Assembly: GCF_019801605.1 (NCBI RefSeq)
Contig: NZ_JAHVIT010000008.1
Coordinates: 1-64,000 of the forward strand
Length of the DNA stretch: 64,000 bases
From: Maritimibacter alkaliphilus
GTDB lineage: Bacteria > Pseudomonadota > Alphaproteobacteria > Rhodobacterales > Rhodobacteraceae
Direction: 5' to 3'
Every line of letters begins with the position of its first letter. Position 1 is the stretch's first letter. The notes beneath the pieces were generated by a model. That model worked only from the letters and a program-made list of their open reading frames with translations, searched no databases and was not told the origin of the DNA. Below, piece after piece: positions 57,486-64,000 of the stretch. The position numbers and the translations under genes were made by a program.

Positions 57486-58683
57486 CGGTATCAAAGTGAT
57501 CGAGGTGGCCTCGATGGCTGCCGCCCCAAACGCCACGGTGATCCTGGCCGATCTGGGCGCCGAGGTGATCAAGGTCGAACCGCTGAGCGGCGATCCATGG
57601 CGCTATGGGCACATGACGCCGGGCCTGCCGCCCAGCAAGGTGGCCTGGACGACCTACATCCAGAACCGGACCAAGAAGTCGGTGGCCATGAACCTCAAGG
57701 CCCCCGAGGCGCAGGAGGCGCTGCTGAAGCTGGCCGCGACGGCCGATGTCTTCCTGACCAACTCGCCGCACCCGGTGCAGAAGGCCCTGAAACACACCTA
57801 CGAGGACATCAAGGCCGTCAATCCCACGATCGTCTATGCCTCGATCAATGGTTTCGGGAAGGCGGGGCCGGACAAGGACGCGCCCGGGTTTGACGCAACC
57901 GCCTGGTATGCCCGGACCGGGATCATGGAGGAGCTGCGCCCCAAGGACGGCGGCCCGACGGCCCTTCCCGTCGGTGTCGGTGACCTCGGGACGGCGTCCA
58001 CGCTGGCCGGCGCCGTTCTGGCGGGCCTCTTCCACCGCGAACGCACCGGGCAAGGGTCCGAAGTCTTCACCTCGCTGATGCACAACGGGCTCTGGGCCAA
58101 CTCCTGCATGACTCAGGCGGCGCTCGTCGGCACGCCGCCGATGGCGAAATATGCGCTCGACGAGTGGCCGAACCCGGTGTCGGGCGGGCGCTTCAAGACA
58201 AAGGACGGCCGCTACGTCATCATCATGGAGATCAATCCGAACAACATCGGAAACCTCCGCGACGCCTTCGGGGCGGACCACCTGAAGGGCGATGAACGTT
58301 TCGCGACGCCGCAATCGCGGATGCAGAACGCCAAGGCCCTCTTCGACGAGATGCAGAGCATCGTCGAGCAACACGACCTCTCGGTCGTCAAGGAACGCCT
58401 TCAGGCCTTCGCCGTGAACTTCAGCGTGGCACAGACGACCGAGGAAAACACCCGGGACGAACACATGATCGCGAACGGCTGCTTCCCGGAGGTCGAGGGC
58501 GCTGAAGGCATCCGGACCGTCGACAGCCCGATGCACATCTTTGCCGAGGGCTACGAGAAGGTGAAACCGCAAAGACCGCCCGCGGTCGGCGAACACACCG
58601 TCTCCGAGTTAACCGGCGTCGGCTTCAGCGAAGCGGACATCAAGGCCATGGCCGAGGCAAAGGCGATCGGCCTGCCGAAGTAG
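57469..58683 (+). CDS. CaiB/BaiF-family (class III) CoA transferase
   Basis: The 404-residue enzyme moves CoA between acyl groups through an aspartyl-CoA anhydride. The N-terminus GIKVIEVASMAAAPNATVILADLGAEVIKVE (residues about 8-38) is the family signature, and the catalytic Asp is probably in LPVGVGDLGTAST. Members act on carnitine, formate/oxalate, bile acids, aromatic succinates and 2-methylcitramalate. AAAGGAA precedes the ATG at 57469. It opens the enzyme part of an operon with MaoC, a ligase and two crotonases. Confidence 0.93.
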   Translation: MAGILDGIKVIEVASMAAAPNATVILADLGAEVIKVEPLSGDPWRYGHMTPGLPPSKVAWTTYIQNRTKKSVAMNLKAPEAQEALLKLAATADVFLTNSPHPVQKALKHTYEDIKAVNPTIVYASINGFGKAGPDKDAPGFDATAWYARTGIMEELRPKDGGPTALPVGVGDLGTASTLAGAVLAGLFHRERTGQGSEVFTSLMHNGLWANSCMTQAALVGTPPMAKYALDEWPNPVSGGRFKTKDGRYVIIMEINPNNIGNLRDAFGADHLKGDERFATPQSRMQNAKALFDEMQSIVEQHDLSVVKERLQAFAVNFSVAQTTEENTRDEHMIANGCFPEVEGAEGIRTVDSPMHIFAEGYEKVKPQRPPAVGEHTVSELTGVGFSEADIKAMAEAKAIGLPK

Positions 58684-58740
58684 TGCCGCGGCACCTCACC
58701 TTGCAGCCCCCCATCCCCACAGGAAACCTGAGGTCCTGAC

Positions 58741-59193
58741 ATGTCTCATGAACAGAAATTCTTCGAAGATTTCGAAGTCGGCGACAGCTACGTGACCGCC
58801 GGCCGCACCATCACCGAAACCGACATCGTGATGCACGCCATGCACTCCGGCGACTTCATGCCCCACCACACGGACGCGGAATTCGCGGCAACGCAGCCGA
58901 TCAAGCAGCGGATTGCCCACGGCAACCTGACCTTCGTCATCAGCACGGGGCTGATCTTCCAGTCCCAGGGCATGAACGCCAACGTGATGAACTACGGCTA
59001 TGGCAAGATCCGTTACCCCGGCGTGGTCCACATCGGCGACACGATCAAGACCGAGGTCACGGTCGCCGAGAAGAAGGATGCCAAGCAGCCCACCCATGGT
59101 GTGCTGACGCAGACCGAGACGACCACCAACCAGCGTGGAGAGACCGTCTGCTTCGTCGAGCATCTTCTCTACGTGCGGAAGAAGTCCGCCTGA
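58741..59193 (+). CDS. MaoC-like acyl-CoA hydratase
   Basis: This single hot-dog domain has 150 residues. The hydratase-2 motif is present as DFMPHHTDAEFA with RIAHGNLTF, giving the Asp/His pair that adds water to a trans-2-enoyl-CoA. A GYGKIRYPGVVHIGDTI segment follows as in the wider MaoC family (including mesaconyl- and 2-enoyl-CoA hydratases). It is 57 bases after the CoA transferase and probably uses its product. Confidence 0.92.
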   Translation: MSHEQKFFEDFEVGDSYVTAGRTITETDIVMHAMHSGDFMPHHTDAEFAATQPIKQRIAHGNLTFVISTGLIFQSQGMNANVMNYGYGKIRYPGVVHIGDTIKTEVTVAEKKDAKQPTHGVLTQTETTTNQRGETVCFVEHLLYVRKKSA

Positions 59194-59220
59194 ACGACGC
59201 GCTCATGCCGAGGACACTGC

Positions 59221-60813
59221 ATGCCCCCCGTTACTGACACCCCGACGACCTCGAAAGGCGATGCGTTCCGCGGCATGAGCGTGACATGGCTGCTGGACCA
59301 ATGGGTCCAGCGCCAGCCCGACAAGACCTTCGTGATCTGGGCCCCCTTCGACCAGCCCGCACGCCAGTGGACCTATGCCGAGATGGCGCGCGAGGCGAAA
59401 CGCTTTGCCGCGGGCCTGCATGCGCGGGGCGTGGGCGAAGGCGATTTCGTCCTGATGCACCACGACAACGCGCCCGAATTTCTGGGCGCCTGGCTGGGCT
59501 GTGCCTATGTCGGCGCGGTGCCGGTGACGACCAACACCCGGTCGGTGGCCGAGAACGTGGCCTACTTCGCCGAACTGATGCAGCCCGCCGCCGCGATCAC
59601 CCAGCCCTCCCTCGCCGCACTGGTGCGCGAGGCCTGTGGCCCCGATACGCCGACGATGGTCACCGGCGATCCGGCCACGGAGTACGATGCAGAGGCGCTT
59701 GGCGCGACACCGATTGCCGAGGTCTTCTCGGACGGGCCGCTGCCGGATCTGGCAGTCGACCACACCCGGAACTTCGCGGTGCAGTTCACCTCCGGAACGA
59801 CCTCGCGGCCCAAGCCGACGGTCTGGACCAATGCCAATGCGCTCTGGGGCGGCAAGACCACGGCGATGACCCTGCGGCTGCGGCGGGACGATGTCACGCT
59901 GCTTTACCTGCCGCTGTTCCATGCCAATGCGCAGGTGACGTTCTTCTCTGCCCTCTGGGCGGGCAACACGGTGGTCGTCCATCCGCGTTTCTCCGCCTCG
60001 CGGTTCTGGGACACCTGCGCTACCCACGGCGTCACCTGGGTGTCGATGATCCCCTTCGCCTTCAAGGCGCTCAGCGGGCGGCCCGTGCCGGAGCACAGGG
60101 TGCACACCCTGATCGGGCTTGCCCATCTGCCCGACGCCGAAGCGGAGTTCCGCACCCGCACGATGGCGCTCTGGGGGATGACCGAAACCGGCACCGCCGC
60201 CATCATGACGGATGCGGATCACCCGGGCCCCGCAGGCACCATGGGCCGGCCGCTGCCGCACTACGATGTCGAGGTGCGCACATCGGACGGGACCCCCGCA
60301 GGACCCGGCGAGGAAGGCCTGCTCTACATCCGCGGCGAGCGCGGCGTGTCACTGTTCAAGGAATACTACCAGCAGCCCGAAAAGACCGCCGAGGCCTTCG
60401 ACGCCAGCGGCGCGCTGGATACGGGCGACATCGTCCGCATCGACACGGATGGCTGGCTGTTCTTCGTCAACCGCGACAAGGACATGCTGCGCGTCGGCGG
60501 AGAGAACGTGGCAGCACTGGAGATCGAGACGGCGATCCTCGAGACGGGTCTGGTCCTGGAGTGCGCCGTCGTCGCGCAGAAGCACCACATGCTGGGCGAC
60601 ATCCCCGCCGCCTTCGTATCAACGACCGATGCCGGACAACGGCTGACCGACGCGGAACTGAGCGACCGAATTCTCGCGCATTGCACTGAAAAACTTGCCG
60701 ATTTCAAGGTCCCACGTTCGGTGCATGTCGTCGACGACTTCCCCCGGTCCACGCTGGATCGGATCGCGAAGAACAAGTTGAGGGACCGACTGCCCGCCGT
60801 CGAAAGCGACTGA
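59221..60813 (+). CDS. AMP-binding acyl-CoA ligase
   Basis: The protein has 530 residues. The first core motif is altered to QFTSGTTSRPKPTVWTN, where the usual Gly and Lys-Gly give way to Ser and Lys-Pro; the others are ordinary (LWGMTETGTAA, LDTGDIVRIDTDGWLFFV, RDKDMLRVGGENVAALEIE). The C-terminal catalytic Lys position reads LDRIAKNKLRD. It likely activates the free acid entering the pathway. The motif change may affect ATP handling and merits attention. Confidence 0.9.
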   Translation: MPPVTDTPTTSKGDAFRGMSVTWLLDQWVQRQPDKTFVIWAPFDQPARQWTYAEMAREAKRFAAGLHARGVGEGDFVLMHHDNAPEFLGAWLGCAYVGAVPVTTNTRSVAENVAYFAELMQPAAAITQPSLAALVREACGPDTPTMVTGDPATEYDAEALGATPIAEVFSDGPLPDLAVDHTRNFAVQFTSGTTSRPKPTVWTNANALWGGKTTAMTLRLRRDDVTLLYLPLFHANAQVTFFSALWAGNTVVVHPRFSASRFWDTCATHGVTWVSMIPFAFKALSGRPVPEHRVHTLIGLAHLPDAEAEFRTRTMALWGMTETGTAAIMTDADHPGPAGTMGRPLPHYDVEVRTSDGTPAGPGEEGLLYIRGERGVSLFKEYYQQPEKTAEAFDASGALDTGDIVRIDTDGWLFFVNRDKDMLRVGGENVAALEIETAILETGLVLECAVVAQKHHMLGDIPAAFVSTTDAGQRLTDAELSDRILAHCTEKLADFKVPRSVHVVDDFPRSTLDRIAKNKLRDRLPAVESD

Positions 60814-60878
60814 ACCACATACGTTGCCAGCCTCCGCTGGGAGCAGATGCACTCAGACATTTCAAAGGAAGCTATAGT

Positions 60879-61520
60879 ATGGGTTGGACAGACATATTCG
60901 TGCTCCTCTTCGTGACCGTCGGTCCGGTGAAGGCAGCCCTTTTGTTCATTGGCCTGACCAAGACCGCCGATGCCAAGCTGAAGCGCGCCATCGCGATCCG
61001 GACGGTCCTCGTATCGACGGTGATCTGTATCATCTTCGCAGTGATCGGCGCGGGGATCCTCGCGGGCCTGAAGGTCAGCACCGAGGCGCTGTTGATCGCG
61101 GGCGGCATCATCCTGCTTCTGTTCGCACTGGACCTGATCCTCGCGGACGAGAAGGCGCCCGAACAAAACGACGCGCCGCCGCCCGCACCCACGTTGGATA
61201 TCGCAACCTTCCCGCTTGCCGTGCCGCTCATGGCGTCGCCGCAGGGGCTTGTGGCCATCGTCGCGATCGAAGGGACACTCCAGAGCACAGGCCAGGGCAT
61301 CGTTTTCGCCTGCCTCATCCTTCTCATGATGGCGATCAACCTCGGCGTGATGCTGGCCGCGGAGAAGATCTTTTCCAAGATCCCGCCCGCGATCCTGAAG
61401 ATCTTCCTGCGCATCGTCGGCCTTCTGCTCTGCGCGCTCGCCGTCCAGCTGGTGATCTATGGCCTCGATGGCCTGGGCCTGATCCCGAGCCCGGATGTCG
61501 AGCTGAACAGCCCGGCCTGA
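60879..61520 (+). CDS. MarC-family integral membrane protein
   Basis: The 213-residue protein has about six hydrophobic segments in the UPF0056/MarC pattern. The N-terminus LLFVTVGPVKAALLFIGLT and the repeat-like second half with FPLAVPLMASPQGLVAIV show the family's internal two-fold symmetry. MarC was once linked to multiple antibiotic resistance, a link later withdrawn; the transport substrate is unknown. AAAGGAAG precedes the ATG. It is embedded between ligase and crotonase genes, suggesting a transport role for the pathway's substrate or product. Confidence 0.88.
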   Translation: MGWTDIFVLLFVTVGPVKAALLFIGLTKTADAKLKRAIAIRTVLVSTVICIIFAVIGAGILAGLKVSTEALLIAGGIILLLFALDLILADEKAPEQNDAPPPAPTLDIATFPLAVPLMASPQGLVAIVAIEGTLQSTGQGIVFACLILLMMAINLGVMLAAEKIFSKIPPAILKIFLRIVGLLLCALAVQLVIYGLDGLGLIPSPDVELNSPA

Positions 61521-61542
61521 AGACCAAATGGAGACCCGCGAC

Positions 61543-62319
61543 ATGGCCGAATATCAATTCATGAAGATCGAGCGCCGGGGCAATCTGGGGATCGTGACAT
61601 TTGATCGCCCGGACGCGCTGAATGCGTTGAACGAGCAGGTGGCGACAGAGGTCACCGATGCCCTGGCCGCCTTCGACGCCGACGACAGCATCGGCTGCAT
61701 GATCCTCGCCGGTGGCGACAAGGCCTTCTGTGCCGGTGCCGACCTGAAATGGATCGCCAGCCAGGATTTCGAAAGCGCCTATCGCACGGATCTGGGCGCC
61801 TACATGGACAAGGTCGCCGAACTGAGGAAACCGGTCATCGCCGCAGTCCGCGGCTTCGCCTTCGGCGGCGGGACCGAAATCTCGCTCATGTGCGACATGA
61901 TCGTGGCCGACACGACCGCGCGCTTCGGCCTGCCGGAGGTCACACTCGGGGTCATCCCCGGCGCCGGTGGACCGGCGCGCCTGACCCGCGCAATCGGCAA
62001 GGCGAAGGCGATGTATTTCATCCTGACCGGCGAGACGATCAGCGCGGAAGAGGCCGAGCGCATGGGCATCATCACCAAGGTCGTGCCCGACGGAACCCAC
62101 CTGGAAGAAGCGATCCGGATCGGTTCGGCCATCGCGGGCAATCCCCGCCTCGCCGTGCTGGCGGGCAAGGAATCCGTGAACCAGCAGGCGGAAACGCCCC
62201 TGGCACCGGGCCTGAAGCTGGAACGGCGGCTGTTCCACGGTCTTTTCGGGACCGCCGACCAGAAGGAAGGGATGGCCGCCTTCGCCGAGAAGCGCAAGCC
62301 GAGCTTCAAGACATACTGA
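61543..62319 (+). CDS. Enoyl-CoA hydratase/isomerase (crotonase) family protein
   Basis: The 258-residue crotonase has an oxyanion-hole region around GGDKAFCAGADLKWI and RGFAFGGGTEISLMCD, then LPEVTLGVIPGAGGPARLTR; the Glu in PEVTLG corresponds to a catalytic acid, and the second Glu is replaced by Gly (GAGGPARL), as in several non-hydratase members. ATG at 61543 follows GGAG; ATG at 61528 would add five residues. It follows the MarC gene by 22 bases. Confidence 0.92.
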   Translation: MAEYQFMKIERRGNLGIVTFDRPDALNALNEQVATEVTDALAAFDADDSIGCMILAGGDKAFCAGADLKWIASQDFESAYRTDLGAYMDKVAELRKPVIAAVRGFAFGGGTEISLMCDMIVADTTARFGLPEVTLGVIPGAGGPARLTRAIGKAKAMYFILTGETISAEEAERMGIITKVVPDGTHLEEAIRIGSAIAGNPRLAVLAGKESVNQQAETPLAPGLKLERRLFHGLFGTADQKEGMAAFAEKRKPSFKTY

Positions 62320-62391
62320 GACCGCGAGAGGGAGTGGCCGGCCTGTGCGACCGACGTCCTGCCGCCCGCAATTGATAGGGAAGGAAAAGAT

Positions 62392-63147
62392 ATGAGCAAA
62401 GTCATCGTCGAAAAATCCGAGGGCATCCTCCACGTGCGGATCAACCGCCCCGAGGTCTACAATGCCTGTGACGGCGAGACCTACAACGCCATCGCGGATG
62501 CCTGGGACATGCTGGAAAGCGATCCCGAGTTGCGGGTCGGCATCCTCAGCGGCGAGGGCAAGGCCTTCTGCACCGGCACCGATATCGGTTGGGTCAAGAC
62601 ACCCGACGCCGACGGTTTCGTGGATCGGCTCTATCCCCGGATGCTGACCCTGACCAAGCCGGTGATCGCCGCGATCCAGGGCCATTGCAACGGTGGCGGG
62701 CTGGAGCAGGCGCTTGGTGCAGACATCCGGATCTGCACCGAGGATGCCAAGTTCGGGTCAGGCGAAATCCGGCTCGGCTGGATCCCCGGCGGCTACGGGA
62801 CCCAGCGACTGCCGCGCGTGATCCCCTTGGGGCCCGCGCTTGAACTTCTCTACACCGGCGGCCGGATCGGCGCGGCGGATGCCTACCGGCTGGGCCTCGT
62901 CAACCACGTGGTGGCGCCTGACGAACTGCTCGACAAGGCGCGGCAGATCGCGGGCGAGATCGTGAAGAGCGCCCCGCTCGCCGTGCAGAAGATGAAGACC
63001 ACCGTGATGCAGGGCCTCGGCATGCCCCTCGAACAGGCGGTGCGGCTCGAAAAGGAAAGCTTCGACTTCCTGATGCGGACCGAGGACTCCAAGGAGGGCG
63101 CCCTGGCATTCGCCGAGAAGCGGGCCCCGAACTGGAAGGCAAAGTAA
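62392..63147 (+). CDS. Enoyl-CoA hydratase/isomerase family protein, second copy
   Basis: The protein has 251 residues. The oxyanion segments are GEGKAFCTGTDIGWVKT and IQGHCNGGGLEQALGADIRI, then GEIRLGWIPGGYGTQRLPRV. As in the neighbouring crotonase, one of the two catalytic glutamates of canonical hydratases appears substituted, so isomerase, hydrolase or lyase activity is possible. The two crotonases differ strongly and are not a recent duplication. GGGAAGGAAAAG precedes the ATG. Confidence 0.92.
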   Translation: MSKVIVEKSEGILHVRINRPEVYNACDGETYNAIADAWDMLESDPELRVGILSGEGKAFCTGTDIGWVKTPDADGFVDRLYPRMLTLTKPVIAAIQGHCNGGGLEQALGADIRICTEDAKFGSGEIRLGWIPGGYGTQRLPRVIPLGPALELLYTGGRIGAADAYRLGLVNHVVAPDELLDKARQIAGEIVKSAPLAVQKMKTTVMQGLGMPLEQAVRLEKESFDFLMRTEDSKEGALAFAEKRAPNWKAK

Positions 63148-63310
63148 GAGCGGGCACATTTCGCCCGGTCACAGGTGGTGTCCCGGTTCGCCGGGGCACC
63201 GCAGCGCGCAGGGACCTCGCAGCGAAGCCCCCGGGGTCCCACCGGCGAGCGCCGCCCATGCCGGACGGCGCCACCTTCAATCAGGTTGGATACTAGAGGA
63301 AATCTGATCC

Positions 63311-64000
63311 ATGCGACACTTGATCATGAGCACGTCCCTCGCGCTTCTGGCTGCCACGGCCGCCGGCGCACAGGACCGCACGCCGCTCGACGCCTTCGTC
63401 GACGGCTTCCCGATGGAACTCGAAGAAGCGACGCGGAACGCCGACTACAACGAGCTGTTCCGCGGCGGTGACCCCTCCGCCTACTTCAATGTACGGGCGT
63501 CCGAGTTCCTGCCGACGGCGATCCTGCCGTCCCGTCCCGGCGTCATGCCGCTCGCCAGCAACCCGATGCCGGAGATCGGCGAGATCGAAGTCGAGCTGAC
63601 GTCCGAGAGCACGCTCGAAGGCCCGCTCAGCCTGGACGCGTTCCTCGAACAGTCCGACTTCGCGCAGGCCTTCATGGTCGTCCACAAGGGCGAGATCGTC
63701 TACGAGAAGTATCCGCGGCTGCGGCCAGAGGATTCCCATCTCTGGATGTCCGCTGCGAAGCCCACCGCCAGCCTCGTCATCGACCAGTTGATCAGCGAAG
63801 GCAAGATTGACGACAGCGAACCGATCACGACCTACATGACCGATTTCAAGGGCACCCCGTGGGACGGCGTCACGGTGAAGGACGTGATGGACATGGCGAC
63901 GGGCATGGACCTTGAGGACACCAGCGAGTCCCGGTTCGACCCGGACAACATCGCGCGCCGTGTCTACGAATCCGAGTTCGGGTTTCCGAACGAGTCCCGG
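63311..64000 (+). CDS. Secreted serine hydrolase of the beta-lactamase family (partial at the window end)
   Basis: The first 230 residues are visible and the frame stays open at the window edge. A signal peptide (about 1-20, ending AAGA) precedes a domain with the S-x-x-K nucleophile motif SAAK (Ser147, Lys150), DPITTYMTDF-like SEPITTYM and KDVMDMATGMD. This arrangement resembles 6-aminohexanoate-dimer hydrolases and class C beta-lactamase-like esterases. AGAGGAAATC precedes the ATG. It may supply an acid to the CoA pathway by hydrolysing an ester or amide outside the cytoplasm; that link is inference from position. Confidence 0.85.
   Translation, partial: MRHLIMSTSLALLAATAAGAQDRTPLDAFVDGFPMELEEATRNADYNELFRGGDPSAYFNVRASEFLPTAILPSRPGVMPLASNPMPEIGEIEVELTSESTLEGPLSLDAFLEQSDFAQAFMVVHKGEIVYEKYPRLRPEDSHLWMSAAKPTASLVIDQLISEGKIDDSEPITTYMTDFKGTPWDGVTVKDVMDMATGMDLEDTSESRFDPDNIARRVYESEFGFPNESR

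Overview
The window reads as ordinary chromosome from a high-GC (roughly 65 %) alphaproteobacterium, most likely of the Rhodobacteraceae/Roseobacter group. The evidence is the gene families present (DUF2794, the FMN-binding GltB-like protein, DinB with an N-terminal zinc ribbon, class I PhaC, the TPR/adenylate-cyclase-like regulator), the intergenic palindromes, and clustered GANTC sites of the kind methylated by CcrM in this class. I find no phage, insertion sequence, plasmid gene or CRISPR array. This judgement is from sequence reading only.

Layout. 1-580: gene-free, with two DnaA-box-like 9-mers and an 11-bp tandem repeat carrying six GANTC sites. 580-3693 (minus): msrQ-msrP and a GltB-like FMN protein. 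3815-8010: DUF302 and fasciclin secreted proteins, then clpB. 8165-12466: pyrF, a Nudix hydrolase facing dinB, an N-formylglutamate amidohydrolase, tRNA-Val(GAC) and rpmJ. 12631-17109: a duplicated SpoIIAA-like protein, phaC, and a caspase-like protein that has lost its catalytic cysteine.

17146-28927: a minus-strand run of eight genes (acyl-CoA ligase, livG, livH, an 83-residue membrane protein, livM, substrate-binding protein, livF, PaaK-like ligase). It faces a hybrid histidine kinase and OmpR-type regulator pair, which suggests import and immediate CoA activation of an organic acid. 28928-34048: HD and M20 hydrolases, leucyl aminopeptidase, NlpC/P60 and DUF2794. 34192-42522: an acyl-CoA catabolic region (acyl-CoA dehydrogenase, two SDRs, two ligases, a quinone-oxidoreductase-like protein) around an IclR regulator. 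Copies or halves of GTTCCGCATTGCGGAAC lie at three of its promoters.

42781-54827: mixed genes, namely a HCCA-isomerase-like protein, a His/Met-rich secreted protein, an MFS pump, two surface-polysaccharide genes, Prx6, an aldehyde dehydrogenase, a membrane protein, an RluA-type synthase, a STAS/HATPase pair and a GlcD-like oxidase. 54965-64000: tRNA-Met(CAT), a membrane TPR regulator divergent from a CoA-centred operon (94-residue protein, CaiB/BaiF transferase, MaoC, ligase, MarC, two crotonases), and the start of a serine hydrolase that runs off the window.

The dominant theme is acyl-CoA chemistry: five adenylate-forming ligases, one CoA transferase, three hydratases or crotonases and one acyl-CoA dehydrogenase in 64 kb.
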